A stretch of DNA of 64,000 nt from Branchipolynoe longqiensis (Eukaryota > Annelida > Polychaeta > Phyllodocida > Polynoidae). The DNA lies in assembly GCA_030323885.1 (NCBI GenBank), contig CM059190.1:102656483-102720482 (forward strand), written 5' to 3'. Position numbers and translations under genes: made by a program. Positions 43,021 to 54,214 of this stretch are shown one piece after another. Each line of letters starts with the position of its first letter. Position 1 is the first letter of the stretch. The notes beneath the pieces are model-generated. The model did no database searches. It saw nothing but the letters and a program-made list of their open reading frames with translations, and was not told the DNA's origin.

Positions 43021-43039
43021 AGTATTGTTGTGGGGGGGG

Positions 43040-43260
43040 GGGGGGCTAATGAAAATGGGAAATATTGTGCCTAGAGCGGGACTCGAACCCACAACTCTTT
43101 GCATTCTGGACCAGTGTGCCAACCAGTACACCACCTAGGCTCGCCGATATCACCATACTACCCACGCCTACCTGTCTATACAACTCCTAGCCTGAGAAGT
43201 CAGTGCAGACTACTACACTCGTCCCCCTAGAATTGTAAATCTTTTAAGGCTTACAATTAC
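43040..43260 (-). mobile_element. SINE-Gln with 5' leader
   Basis: The reverse strand shows the leader (GTAGTCTGCACTGACTTCTC), head (GCCTAGGTGGTGTACTGGTT, GTGGGTTCGAGTCCCGC) and tail AATATTTCCCATTTTCATTA. Confidence 0.85.
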
Positions 43261-43899
43261 ATACATACAGGCAATGCGCTTGCATAAACATACACAGACA
43301 GGATCTTGGTCACGGCACCATGATGAATGAGTATGCATTCAAGTATGTTTGAGTAGCTATGAGCATGCATGACTAAGCATGAGCAAAGACCATATAACAC
43401 TAAGATGGCTCACTCCCTACCTCTCCCATGTTAATGTAAATTTTGCAGTGCCACCTTGTGGTGGGTTTGATCAGCCCAGCTGCTGGCTGGTGTTTCACAT
43501 GTAAACACATACAATGCGAGAGGTTGAGTCTAAAATAAAAACCACACCTCACGACCCCCTCCCTGATGTAGGGGTGGGTGGATGGGTGGGAGGTCCCAAC
43601 TGGTTGCATGTTGCTACTCCTATAGAACTCCCACCACCACCGCTACCCCCACCCCACCCCTCCACCCTACCCACCCCTGCCACCATATACACATTCCCCC
43701 AGCATTCTTCTTCCAGCACACTGACACATGCACATGCACACACCCAAGCACACACAACATTCACACACTATCAAAATGATCAAACCCACCACCTGGCGCG
43801 CTGGCTGGCTGTTCTCTTGATCACACAATACATGCTGCGTGAGCCGTGTTAATGTTATACGGTCTCTGGCATGAGTATGTATGTGTCTGTATGTCCTTG

Positions 43900-43933
43900 T
43901 ATGAGTAATATATATATATATATATATATTAAA

Positions 43934-43964
<31 letters not shown>

Positions 43965-43970
43965 ATATAC
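43900..43970. repeat. (AT)n microsatellite
   Basis: About 70 bp of TATATA with small interruptions. A second (AT)n run lies at 44200-44275. Confidence 0.9.
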
Positions 43971-44198
43971 AACACATAAATAAATCAAATACATCATATA
44001 TATTAATGATATAGTAGGGGGGGGGGGGGAGTGGTTAGTGCATAGACGGGTTGCGCCCCCAATGGATCTGAGGATGAGTAGGCTGGAACAGTAGATGACT
44101 AGAAGAAGGCTCCTCCAGTCGATGACTGAGGGAGGAGTTAGGGCTGAGGACCAGATGGAAGCTTCCAGGCTTATTATAATCATATAATGTATTATACA

Positions 44199-44246
<48 letters not shown>

Positions 44247-44429
44247 TAATATATATAATATATATACATGTATATCTATACTGATATAAAATCACCATTG
44301 CAAACATCAGTGTTGCAAAATTGGAAATCTGTATACTACATTAATACACACTAGGGGTGTACATAATTGTTTTAGCCCTGGCAATAGAAATACTGGAAAG
44401 AAAGTGTTGTCAGTGTACTACTACCACAC

Positions 44430-45312
44430 AAGTACTATCAATGAAGTAATAGCAATGACCTACCTACTGCCAATGTCCTACTGTCAATGATCTACCATCA
44501 ATGACCTATTGCTGACCAATTAATGAAGTACTATCAATGACCTAGTGTCAATAATCACTGTAAGCGACCTACTGTCAGTGACCTACTGTCAGTGACTTAC
44601 TGCTAGTGACCTACTGTCAATTAACTACTATCACTAAACTCTATGACTCAATGAACTATCGTCAATGAATTAGTATTAATGAAGTAGTCAAGAAACTATT
44701 GTCGAACTAACTACTATCAATGAAGAACGGGAAACAAATGACTGTCAATGAATTTCTGTCAATGAACTACTGCCAATTTTAATAACTGTCCAATAACCAC
44801 TGTCAGCTAACTGCTGTCAGGTAACACTTGTTAATTAACTACCAATTAACTACTGCTGATTAACTAGTAATTTGACTACTACCAACTAAGCAACTATCAA
44901 TTGATAACTGTCTATTCTCTACTGTCAATTAACAGCTGTCAATTATCTACTGTCAATTAACAGCTATCAATTATATACTGTCAATTATATACTGTCAATT
45001 TGCTACTGTAAATTAACTGCTATCAATTCCTTACTGCCAATTAACAACCATCAATTCTATACTGTCAATTAACTACTGTCAATTCGCAACTGGCAATTCT
45101 CTACTGTCAAATATGTGCTGTCATTTCACAACTGTCAATTAAGTGCTGTCAATTAGTCATCAGCAGGCGCTCCCTGACCCCCGATGCCCTGGCCAGCTAA
45201 CAGCTGTCAATTCTATACTGTCAATTCAAACTACTGTCAATTCGCAACTGTCAATTCTCTACTATCAATTAAGTGCTGTCAATTCGCAACTGTCAATTAG
45301 GTGCTGTCAATT
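44430..45312. repeat. degenerate CTACTGTCAATTA minisatellite, intronic
   Basis: About 50 loose copies of a ~13-18-bp motif (ACTGTCAATGACCT at the left, CTGTCAATTAACTA at the right). Its right end holds a 158-bp duplication: TAGTCATCAGCAGGCGCTCC at 45154 and 45312. It lies in the intron that follows the exon at 45376-45542. Confidence 0.85.
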
Positions 45313-45375
45313 AGTCATCAGCAGGCGCTCCCCGACCCCCGAGTCCCTGGGCAGCTGCTACCTGTCTGCACTCAC

Positions 45376-45542
45376 CTGTTCTCTTCGATCTTTTGTCGCT
45401 TGCGCGCCTTCTCCTCCTCTGTCAGGATGTATTCCTTTCGCATGCCGATCTCGAAGCACTTTCGCAACCGACACCGCTTGCAGAATCTCCGGTTTGATAT
45501 GTCCATCTTGCATTTCTCGTCATACGGGCACTTGAAGTAATC
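45376..45542 (-). CDS. nuclear receptor exon, second zinc finger (NR1J/HR96-like)
   Basis: On the minus strand an acceptor CCGCTAG precedes GATTACTTCAAG and a donor ACAG|GTGAGT follows, so the 167-bp exon has clean splice signals and stays open (55 codons plus 2 nt). It encodes DYFKCPYDEKC, then KMDISNRRFC, KRCRLRKCFEIGM: the C-x5-C-x9-C-x2-C second zinc finger of a nuclear receptor DNA-binding domain, followed by the C-terminal extension RKEYILTEEEKARKRQKIEENR. That extension is most like HR96 (NR1J) and its VDR/PXR relatives, which act as ligand-responsive transcription factors for lipids and xenobiotics. The first finger with the P-box and the ligand-binding domain were not found in the window, so they must lie in other exons outside it or in unrecognised sequence. 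Confidence 0.9.
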
Positions 45543-45639
45543 CTAGCGGTGAAGATAAGAATGAAAACAAGGTGGGGGTTATAATGGTAGAATGGTGAGC
45601 AGACTGCAGCATTGATAACAATCACTAAAAGTGACAGTC

Positions 45640-45835
45640 AGTTAGCACTGGTTAGGCCAGTGTCAGGATAATGTGACTGAGTGGGCTATCGGGTCATGGT
45701 GCTGGAGGCATGATTTCCCAATGGGGCAGCACTAAACAGCCCCCCCATGAGTGTGCAGTGTTACAAGTTGGTACCCGTCCTGATATGACCTTAGATGTTG
45801 CGGGGACGTAAAACTCCAACAACTAACCAACTTTA
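45640..45835 (+). mobile_element. SINE-A, 5' truncated
   Basis: From GTTAGGCCAGTGTCAGGATA to the tail CAACAACTAACCAAC, just upstream (gene sense) of the nuclear receptor exon. Confidence 0.8.
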
Positions 45836-46212
45836 GGTTGAAGTAATTTTATATTATAAATGGGCAATATTGGAGATATTTGATATACCAAAAAAAAAGT
45901 ATCAAATTGTCGCAAATAAAACAATTATCTAGATTTTATTCTGTTTATCTAACTTAGATACTGGTGCACTTATTCGCCATTTGTTGCGGCATAGAAGGGA
46001 AATTCTTAGTCAATTTAATAGAACTGCAGAAGCCGATGGTGTCAAGAGTTTTGACGTGCTTGCCAAAATAAAGTGGCATGTTTGCTCTTCAAATATACCT
46101 TAAGAAAGGTAGCCATTTAAAATAAATTACTTCAAACTAAAGTAAGGTAGATTAATGTGTTTAACATCAGGAAATAAGAGAAACTGAAACCCATCAGACC
46201 ATGCAACTTTAA
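45836..46212. mobile_element. MITE-D, left end eroded
   Basis: TTATCTAGATTTTATTCTG, AACTTAGATACTGGTGCAC and the right end CATCAGACCATGCAACTTTA. Confidence 0.75.
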
Positions 46213-46214
46213 TT

Positions 46215-46595
46215 GATTTAATATATTCCGTCCTAGCAACATTTGAGGTCATATCAGGACGGGTACTAACTTGTGACCGTGCACACTCATGGGGGGGGGG
46301 GGGGGGGGGAGAGGGCGGGCCCATCCTGATGTGACCATAGATGTTGCCTGGACATAAAACTCCAACAACCAACCATCTCATGGTGGCTTTATAGTGCTGC
46401 CTCATTGAAACCCCACACCATTAACCTGATATCCCAATGCCACATCATTCAGAATCTGCGCCAACCAGTCCCTGGCAAGGCGACAACAAGTATTCATTTA
46501 GTCCATATTTGGTTTGACTCTGGTGCGGATCGAACCCACGACTGCCCTCATATAGAGCAGGCGCTCTAACCATTAGGCCAGATGGCCTAGTATAC
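46215..46595 (-). mobile_element. SINE-A with poly-G and partial internal duplication
   Basis: Tail/body from GTCCTAGCAACATTTGAGG. A 20-bp poly-G run at about 46290 is followed by a short inverted piece of SINE-A. The head (reverse strand GGCCATCTGGCCTAATGGTT, GGGTTCGATCCGCACC) ends the element. Confidence 0.7.
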
Positions 46596-46792
46596 ACCTG
46601 TCAGGGAGTTAGTCGTCCATCACACAACAGCCTGGAAACACGTGTTGCCATGACAATCAGGTGAACTGAAGTCCCGGATGTGAGATATATATATAATATA
46701 TAATATAATATAATGTACCATATATATGACATGTATAGATTACATTCAGAGGAAAAACTAGACAATGTAAATCATCTTGATTGTGGGACCAG

Positions 46793-47205
46793 ACGGGATG
46801 GCCGAATGAGTTGAGGGGTCCGTCTCCTGTTTTGGAAGATCGGGGGACCGGAACCCATGGGTTTCTGCGTTCGAACCCTGGTTGAGTCAAGCCAGTGACT
46901 TAAAAATTTATACTTGTCATTTCCTAGCCTGGTGCTCGGCATTACTAGGATAGGGCAAGGACTGGTTGGCTCAGTGGGATATTAGGTTATGGTGCTGGCA
47001 GCCTGATTTCCCAGTGGGGCAGCACTATAAACTCGCATCTGGCGTTGGCTCAGTGGGATATTAGGTTATGGTGCTGGCAGCCTGATTTCCCAGTGGGGCA
47101 GCACTATAAACTCGCATCTGGCGCTGATCGAACCCATGCACTGTCAGAAGTCGGTACCCGTCCTGATATGACCTTAGATGTTGCTAGGACGTAAACCAAC
47201 AGGAA
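46793..47205 (+). mobile_element. SINE-A with a 79-bp internal duplication
   Basis: Head GACGGGATGGCCGAATGAGT and GCGTTCGAACCCTGGTTGAG. TTGGCTCAGTGGGATATTAG occurs at about 46966 and again at 47045, an exact repeat of the GCAGCACTATAAACTCGCAT section. Confidence 0.85.
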
Positions 47206-47214
47206 ACAAACATA

Positions 47215-47990
47215 TGGATCGTGGATGTGTGTGTTTGCATGTGTGGTGTGTATGTATGCACGAGTGTGTGCTTAGTATGTGTGCATGAGTGTGTTTATGT
47301 ATAAATGATTGCGTGAGTGTGTTGATGCATGTATTGTCAAGGGGGTGATGAAAATGGGAAATATTACGCCTAGAGCGGGACTCGAACCCACATCTCTTTG
47401 CATTCCGGGCCAGTGTGCTAACCATTACACCACCTAGGCTCCCTGATATCAACAAACTACCCATGCCTAGCTGTCTATGTGGTTACTTGCCTGAGAGGTC
47501 AGTGCCGACTACTACAGTATGCATGAGTGTGTTTATATGTATATGTATGCATGAGTGTGTGTTGATGTATGCATGCATAAGCGTGCTTAGTATGTCTGCA
47601 TGAGTGTGTGTTTATGCATGTCTGCATGAGTGTGTGCGTATGCATGTATGTATGTATGCATGAGTGTGTGTTTATGCATGTATGCATGAGTGTGTGTTTA
47701 TGCATGTATGCATGAGTGTTCGTTTATGCATGTATGCATGAATGTGTGTTTATGCATGTATGCATGAGTGTGTGTTTATGCATGTATGCATGAATGTGTG
47801 TGTTATGCATGTATGCATGAGTGTGTGTTTATGCATGTACGCATGAGTGTTTGTTTATGCATGTATGCATGAGTGTGCGTTATGCATGTATTCATGAGTG
47901 TGTGTTTATGCATGTATGCATGAATGTGTGTTATGCATGTATGCATGAGTGTGTGTTTATGCATGTATGCATAAACATAGTACATATCAA
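47215..47990. repeat. 24-26-bp TGCATGTATGCATGAG minisatellite
   Basis: Unit near GCATGAGTGTGTGTTTATGC with ATGT insertions. It flanks a SINE-Gln (47340-47520) and ends in a perfect palindrome. Confidence 0.95.
47340..47520 (-). mobile_element. SINE-Gln with 5' leader
   Basis: The reverse strand shows the leader GTAGTCGGCACTGACCTCTC, head GCCTAGGTGGTGTAATGGTT, GTGGGTTCGAGTCCCGC, and tail. This copy has an intact acceptor-like stem (GCCTAGG with CTAGGC). Confidence 0.88.
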
Positions 47991-48050
47991 GTACATATTG
48001 AGACACACACTCATGCATATGCATGAGTGTGTGTCTCAATATGTACTTGA
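47987..48050. repeat. 64-bp perfect palindrome
   Basis: Two 32-bp arms with no spacer, beginning TCAAGTACATATTGAG and meeting at GCATATGC. The right arm matches the minisatellite orientation and the left arm is its inverse. Confidence 0.97.
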
Positions 48051-48097
48051 GATCATTGTTTCAAGCCGTAGTCAGATTGTCTTGGTTTGCTCACACA

Positions 48098-48386
48098 GGA
48101 ATGAAAGTGGTCTCCCGGCAAAAAAAAAGTAGCAGAAATCAAGCTGACACCTTGGTGCCACCTGGCGGGTTCTGGAAGAACCATGCATAATTATTACACC
48201 AACAGTGAATTTGTCCACATAGATTTAGCACTGTCAGGAAATCGTAATAAAATGCCAGAAGTAAGGTTTGAACTGTCCTTTCTGTGACTGTATTATCGCC
48301 CATGCCAAACTCATTCTTGTTTGGGTTTCATGTTCTAGCACCATCTATGGGCATATAAGAATGGGATTTGGACGAACCAATTACTG

Positions 48387-48423
<37 letters not shown>

Positions 48424-48490
48424 CATTTTGTGAACGCTAATCGGAGAATATAAAAAATCGCAGAAAAACACCGGAGATCTTTCATCCCTG
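48098..48490. mobile_element. MITE-C
   Basis: Ends AGGAATGAAAGTGGTCTCC and, inverted, CAGGGATGAAAGATCTCCGG. Shares AGATTTAGCACTGTCAGG and TGTATTATCGCCCATGCC. A (TA)n run sits at 48390-48420. Confidence 0.8.
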
Positions 48491-48669
48491 CTCTTACTTA
48501 TTAGGTGTTTGTCTGTTCGTTGTTTGTGACATGCGCACACGCCAGCTGTGCTACATCCTGTTACAGCTGGTTGAGGTGATAGATGGCTCTTTACGTAAAC
48601 AAATTAGGGAACGATGCACAACCAGCATTAAACCCAGTCTCCGCTCACCTAACGCTGCCCCCCTGAAAT

Positions 48670-49010
48670 GTTGGTTGGTTGTTGGAGTTTTACATCCTGA
48701 CAACATCTAAGGTCATATCAGGACAGGTACCGACTTGTGACAGTGCACACTGAAGGTGACTTTATAGTGCTGTCCCACTGGGAAATCAGGCTACCGTCAC
48801 CATGACCCGATCCGATATCCCACTCAGTCACATTATCCTGACACTGAGCTAACCAGTCCTTGCCCTATCCTATTAATGCCGAGCCCCTGGCTAGGAAACG
48901 ACAAGTATACAATTTTTAAGTCATTGGTTTGACTCTGACTGAGAACCAAACTCCCGATCTCCCGCATATGAGGCCCATACTCTACCGATTCGGTCACGGC
49001 GTCCCGCTTA
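48670..49010 (-). mobile_element. SINE-A, full length
   Basis: Tail TTGGTTGGTTGTTGGAGTTT, whole body, and a tRNA-like head near 48930-49005 (ATACTCTACCGATTCGGTCA on the plus strand). Confidence 0.88.
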
Positions 49011-49019
49011 AATGCCCTC

Positions 49020-49620
49020 TGTCCCCGACGAGCAAATGTCGCCTGCAACGAGTAAATTTCTGCTCTGGCCAAATATCGCCTGTTATCACACCATGTCGTC
49101 TGGCCTGACCACATGTCGTCTGCCTTGACCAAGTGTCGTCTGCCATTACCAGATTTTACTTGCCATGACCAAATCTGTGTCGACTGCTATGACCTAAAAG
49201 TGTGACTTGACCATACAGTGGTCACCTCTGACTGATTGTCATCTGCTATAATTAAATGATGTCTGGTATGACTAAATGTATGTTATGACCAAATATCATC
49301 TGCTATGATCAAATACCGTCTGCTCTGATTAAATGTTGTATGCGGTGACCAATCGTTCATGCTAGGATCAAATGCCGTCTGCTCTGAACAAATGTTGTCT
49401 GCAACTCTGTTTGTAACAAATGTCCTTTGCTCTGAACAATTGTCGTCTGCTCTGACAAAATGTCGTCTTCTCTGACAAAATGTCGTCAGATATGACCAAA
49501 TGTCGTCTGCTATGACCAAATGTTGTCTGCTATGACCAAAAATATATGTTGTTCCTACCAGAATAAGTGTCTGATTTGACCAAGTGCAATCTATTCTGAT
49601 CAAATGCAGTCCGTTATCTA
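49020..49620. repeat. ~20-bp AAATGTCGTCTGCTATGACC minisatellite
   Basis: About 28 degenerate copies of a unit containing GTCGTCTGCT and TGACCAAATG. It begins at the SINE-A head. Confidence 0.9.
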
Positions 49621-49879
49621 TAAAAACGTATTTTAAACTAAATCCTGGCTATTCAGACTAAATATAATCTATTTGTGTTCATCAATTGCGTCATCTTTAT
49701 TCACAGAGTGAATGGCTAGCAGTCATTAATATACTTGAATAAAAAACAACAAAAAACAAACAAAAACAAGACCTCTGTAGATCCGACATCAAATAAAGCC
49801 TGCCGTACACACTGAGATTTCCCCGATTATCGGCAGTCGTGGTGGTGCCCAAATAGATGAGGAGAACTGGATTGTTAGC

Positions 49880-51170
49880 TTAAATAATACGTAAAATAGA
49901 TGGTAAAAGTGACGTCAAATACTACTGAGAGGTGGTAAAAGTGACCTCAAATAATACTGAAAGATGGTAAAAGTGACCTCAAATAATACTGAAAGATGGT
50001 AAAAGTGACGTAAAATAATACTTAATTCTGAAAAATAACATCAAATACTACTGAAAGACTGTAAAAGTGACGTCAAATGATACTGAAAGATGGTAAAAGT
50101 AATGTCAAATAATACTGAAAGCTGGTAAAAGTGACGCCAAATAATACTGAAAGATGGTAAAAGTGACGTCAAATAGTACTGAAAGATGGTAAAAGGGACG
50201 TCAAATAATACTGAAAGATGGTAAAAGTGACCTCAGATAATACTGAAAGATGTTAAAAGTGACGTCAAATAATACTGAAAGATGATAAAAGTGACTTCAA
50301 ATAATACTGAAAGATGGTAAAAGTGATGTCATATAATACTGAAAAATGGTAAAAGTGACATCAAATACTACTGAAAGATGGTAAAAGTGACTTCAAATAA
50401 TACCGAAAGATGGTAAAAGTGACGTCATATAATACTGAAAAATGGTAAAAGTGACATCAAATAATACTGAAAGATTGTAAAAGTGACGTCAAATAATACT
50501 GAAAGATGGTAAAAGTGATGTCAACTAATACTAAAAGATGGTAAAACTGATGTCAAATAATACTGAAAGATTGTAATAGTGATGTCAAATACTACTGAAA
50601 GACGGTAAAAGTGACATCAAATAATACTGAAAGATGGTAAAAGGGACCTAAAATAATACTGAAAGATGGTAAAAGTGACCTCAGATAATACTGAAAGATT
50701 GTAAAAGTGAGGTCAAATAATACTGAAAGAAGGTAAAAGTACGTCAAATAATACTAAAAGACAGTAAAAGTGAGGTCAAATAATACTGAAAGATGCTAAA
50801 AGTGACGTCAAATAATACTGAAAGATGGTAAAAGTGATGTCAAATAATACTGAAAGATGGTAAAAGTGACATCAAATAATACTGAAAGATGGTAAAAGTG
50901 ACATCAAATACTACTGAAAGATGGTAAAAGTGACTTCAAATAATACTGAAAGATGGTAAAAGTGACATCAAATAAAATGGTAAAAGAGACATCAAATAAT
51001 ACTGAAAGATGGTAAAAGTGACATCAAATAATACTGAAAGATGGTAAAAGTGATGTCAAATAATACTGACAGATGGTAAAAGTTACATCAAATAATACTG
51101 AAAGATGGTGAAAGTGACCTCAGATAATACTGAAAGATGGTAAAAGTGACATAACATAACACTGAAAGAT
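49880..51170. repeat. 32-bp minisatellite containing CRE octamers
   Basis: About 40 copies of GATGGTAAAAGTGACGTC then AAATAATACTGAAA. The variable core (GACGTC, GACATC, GATGTC, GACCTC) gives at least seven perfect TGACGTCA octamers. Confidence 0.95.
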
Positions 51171-51462
51171 GATTGTTGCGGAATGTGCGGCGGACATGTC
51201 CATGGCGGACACACAGGTATGTGAGCCGGGTGTGGTGTTACCTACATATCACCTGGTGGCTGTTGTTCAAGGTGAGGCTCAGTGCTGGGAACTGGTGCTA
51301 AACCTCCAGCAGGTACAACTAGGTCAGCTAACTGGGTCAGTACTCTCAGAACGAGGCTGACAAAATGGTGGCTGGCACTGTGAGCCAGCTCAGTGCGGGT
51401 GATATCATGTTTGACATGTCCACAGCCGGAATCACTTTACATAATTTCACAACGAGGCCTTT

Positions 51463-51800
51463 AATGGTTGGTTGTTGGGAGTTTTACGTCCTGGCAACAT
51501 CTAAGGTTATATCGGGACGGGTACCGACTTGTGATAGTGCACACTCATGGCGACTTTATAGTGCTGCCCCACTGAGAAATCATGCAGGCCACCAGCACCA
51601 TGACCCAATATCCCACACAGTATGATTATCTTGACACTGAGCTAACCAGTCCTTGCCCTATCCTATTGATGCAGAATACCAAGTGAGGAAACGACAAGTA
51701 TCGATTTGGTAAGTCATTGGTTGGACTCAACTGGGAATTGAACTCCCGATCTCCCAAACGGGGGCCCTGCGCTCTACCGATTCGTCAACCGCGCCCAGTA
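51463..51800 (-). mobile_element. SINE-A, full length
   Basis: GGTTGGTTGTTGGGAGTTTT tail, complete body, head with CTGCGCTCTACCGATTCGTC. Confidence 0.88.
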
Positions 51801-51994
51801 ATGGTTGGAGACCTCCTTCAATATTATTTATTACTTGCCATTTAATTATATAATATTATATTTATATTATCGCAATGATGCAGTTAAATGAATCTTTCGT
51901 GTGTATATAGTCTCTATTATATATGTGTATTGAAGGGATTAAATTGAATACTGGAATACTGCTCCAAGGGACCAGTCTATTTGGGAGTGTCTGG

Positions 51995-52240
51995 ACGCGA
52001 TGACCAAATCGGTAGAGCGCAGGCTTCCCACACGGAAAGTCGGGCGTTTGAATCCCAGTCGATTTAAACCAGTGACTTACAAATCGATACTTGTCCATAC
52101 CTAGCCTGGTGCTCTGCATTACTAGGATAGGGCAAAGACTCATGGTGTCGGAAGCCTGGTCTCCCAGTGGGGCAGCACTATGAAGTCATCATGAGTGCGC
52201 ACTATAACAAGTCGGTACCCGTAAAACCCCAACAAATGTC
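51995..52240 (+). mobile_element. SINE-A with an internal deletion
   Basis: Head GACGCGATGACCAAATCGGT and TTTGAATCCCAGTCGATTTA. About 40 bp of the body are missing after GGATAGGGCAAAGACT. An inverse tail fragment follows at 52262-52322. Confidence 0.8.
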
Positions 52241-52639
52241 GTTGTGACAATGTGAGCCAGGTTTGTTTGTTTGTTGGTTGTTGTTTTGTCCTAGTAACAT
52301 CTATGGTCATATCAGGACGGTGTGAGCATTTCATATATGAATATAATTCAAGAGGCCCGAATACATGTAATTAGTGCCACACACGTGCACACATGCAAAC
52401 ATAAAAAGTAACACACAACTAAACTTGTTCAAATCATTAATTCAAGTCAAGTACACCGCAACAGGCAGCAACGGTTACCCGTCTATTGATATTATATTTA
52501 CCTATGTTATGTTATAGTTCTTTTTTTACCATAACAAGCTGGCATTAGAGGCCAATACGGCCTAGATCAGCCAGAAGAGGATCTGTAAGTCAATCTGTAA
52601 GTTATATGTACATGTCTTATATGCATGTATCAAACGGTC

Positions 52640-52965
52640 CACACCACCCACCACCACTACTGCCACACACCACCCCCTCCAGTACACCACCACCACCACC
52701 ACCACCACATTCACCTCCCACCACCACCACCCGCCACTGTTACCACACACCATTCCCTCCATTACACCACCACCACCCATCATCACCACCCACCACCCAC
52801 CACCACAACCATCACACCATAACCATAACCACCAGCATTACACCACTACCACATTCATCACCACCACCACTGCTACCACACACCACTCCCTCCATTACAC
52901 CACCACCACCCCCACCACCAGTACCACCACCTCCACCCCACCCCCCACCACCAATTGTTCACACG
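52640..52965. repeat. (CCA)n/CCAC low complexity
   Basis: CACCACCACC runs mixed with TACCACACACCATTCCCTCC blocks repeated about three times. Apparent His/Pro/Thr-rich frames are artefacts. Confidence 0.95.
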
Positions 52966-53094
52966 CCACACACGGCTCTCGTTCTCCGCACTTTGTTCAT
53001 GGTTTTTGTTTACTTTTTTTCCCTTTTTCTTGGTGGACAGCAGTGACGGTGCCACAAGGTGGCGCGTCACACCACGTGGTGCACAGGCCGCAAC

Positions 53095-53320
53095 TAACCT
53101 CCACCTCCAAGATGGCGGACCCCGGCTGTGCCATTAACCACCACATCCAAGACGGCCAACCCGGCCCACACCACTAACCACCACATCCAAGATGGTGGGC
53201 CAGGCCAAGATGGCGGACCTAGCCACACCACTAATCACCACATCCAAGATGGTGGACCAGGCCAAGATGGCAGACCTGGGCCGTGCCGTTAACCACCACA
53301 TCTAAGACAGCCGGCCCGGC
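53095..53320. repeat. CCAAGATGGCGGACC array, first part
   Basis: Units of AACCACCACATCCAAGATGG and CCAGGCCAAGATGGCGGACC. The AAGATGGCGG core matches the known YY1 site. Confidence 0.85.
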
Positions 53321-53778
53321 CGCTGTGGCGGTTTCAGCGTGTTCCCGTGCTCAGACGTGTACCTCGCTTCTGCGCATGCGTCAGAATTGGCCGTAATCGA
53401 TTAACACTACCCGGGTGACTCGGGTCATTCCAGTTGTCAGAATTTAAAATAGAACACGGCGAGTGGAGTCGACAAATACACGTGCCATGTGCAAAAAAAG
53501 AATAACTTAGATTAATTAAATGGAAATATAGGTAAACTTGGCCATCATAAAATACTTTAAATCCTATTTTGCTGTAGTCTTATCGGTTATTAAAAAAAAA
53601 AAAAAAATTGTCCACCCAGTGCGGAGAAGCGTATTCGATTATTCGACCCGAGTTTGTAGGATGTGCGCATGCGCCAATAAGTGACTCGGGTGACCCGAGT
53701 TGATGCGCAATCCGCGCATGCGCAGAAGCAACGGGACACGCTGAGCACGGGAACGAGCTGAAACCGCCACACCGCACT
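53320..53778. mobile_element. MITE-M inserted in the AAGATGGCGG array
   Basis: Inverted ends: TGTGGCGGTTTCAGCGTGTT and, from the right, TGTGGCGGTTTCAGCTCGTT, followed on both sides by CCCGTGCTCA and CTTCTGCGCATGCG. Inner GTGACTCGGGT motifs are mirrored too. About 455 bp, AT-rich centre. Confidence 0.85.
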
Positions 53779-53784
53779 ACTAAC

Positions 53785-54010
53785 CACCATATCCAAGATG
53801 GCGCACCAGGCCAAGACGGCCCACCCGGCCAAGATGGCCGACCATGCCAAGATGGCCTACCAGGCCAAGATGGCCGACCATGCCAAGATGGCCTACCAGG
53901 CCAAGATGGCCGACCAGGCTAAGATGGCCGATCACCAGGCAAAAATGGCCGTCCACCAGGCCAAAATGGCCGACCACCAGGCCAAAATGGCCGACTCCGC
54001 GAAGATCGTG
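53785..54010. repeat. ~21-24-bp AAGATGGCCGACCAGGCC array, second part
   Basis: About ten regular copies. Period variants of 21 and 24 bp stay in frame, so a repeated AKMADHQ peptide frame appears without being a gene. Confidence 0.92.
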
Positions 54011-54214
54011 GGATAAAAATCCCCAGATAGGACAGAACTAGTGAGGCAGCACTATAAAGTCGGCATTAGTGCATACTGCCACAAGAAAAAAAACCCACCA
54101 AAAACAATTACCCAAATTGCTAGTTTTTTTTGGGGGGTCTTTCGGCATTAATAGAATACCGCAAGGTCTCGTTAGATGAGGCTCAGGTGCGATGTGGTGT
54201 CATGCTTCTAGTGC

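Noticed and set aside
49880..51170. CRISPR-like array of 32-bp repeats
   Set aside because: Tandem repeats without unique spacers in a eukaryotic genome; it is a minisatellite.
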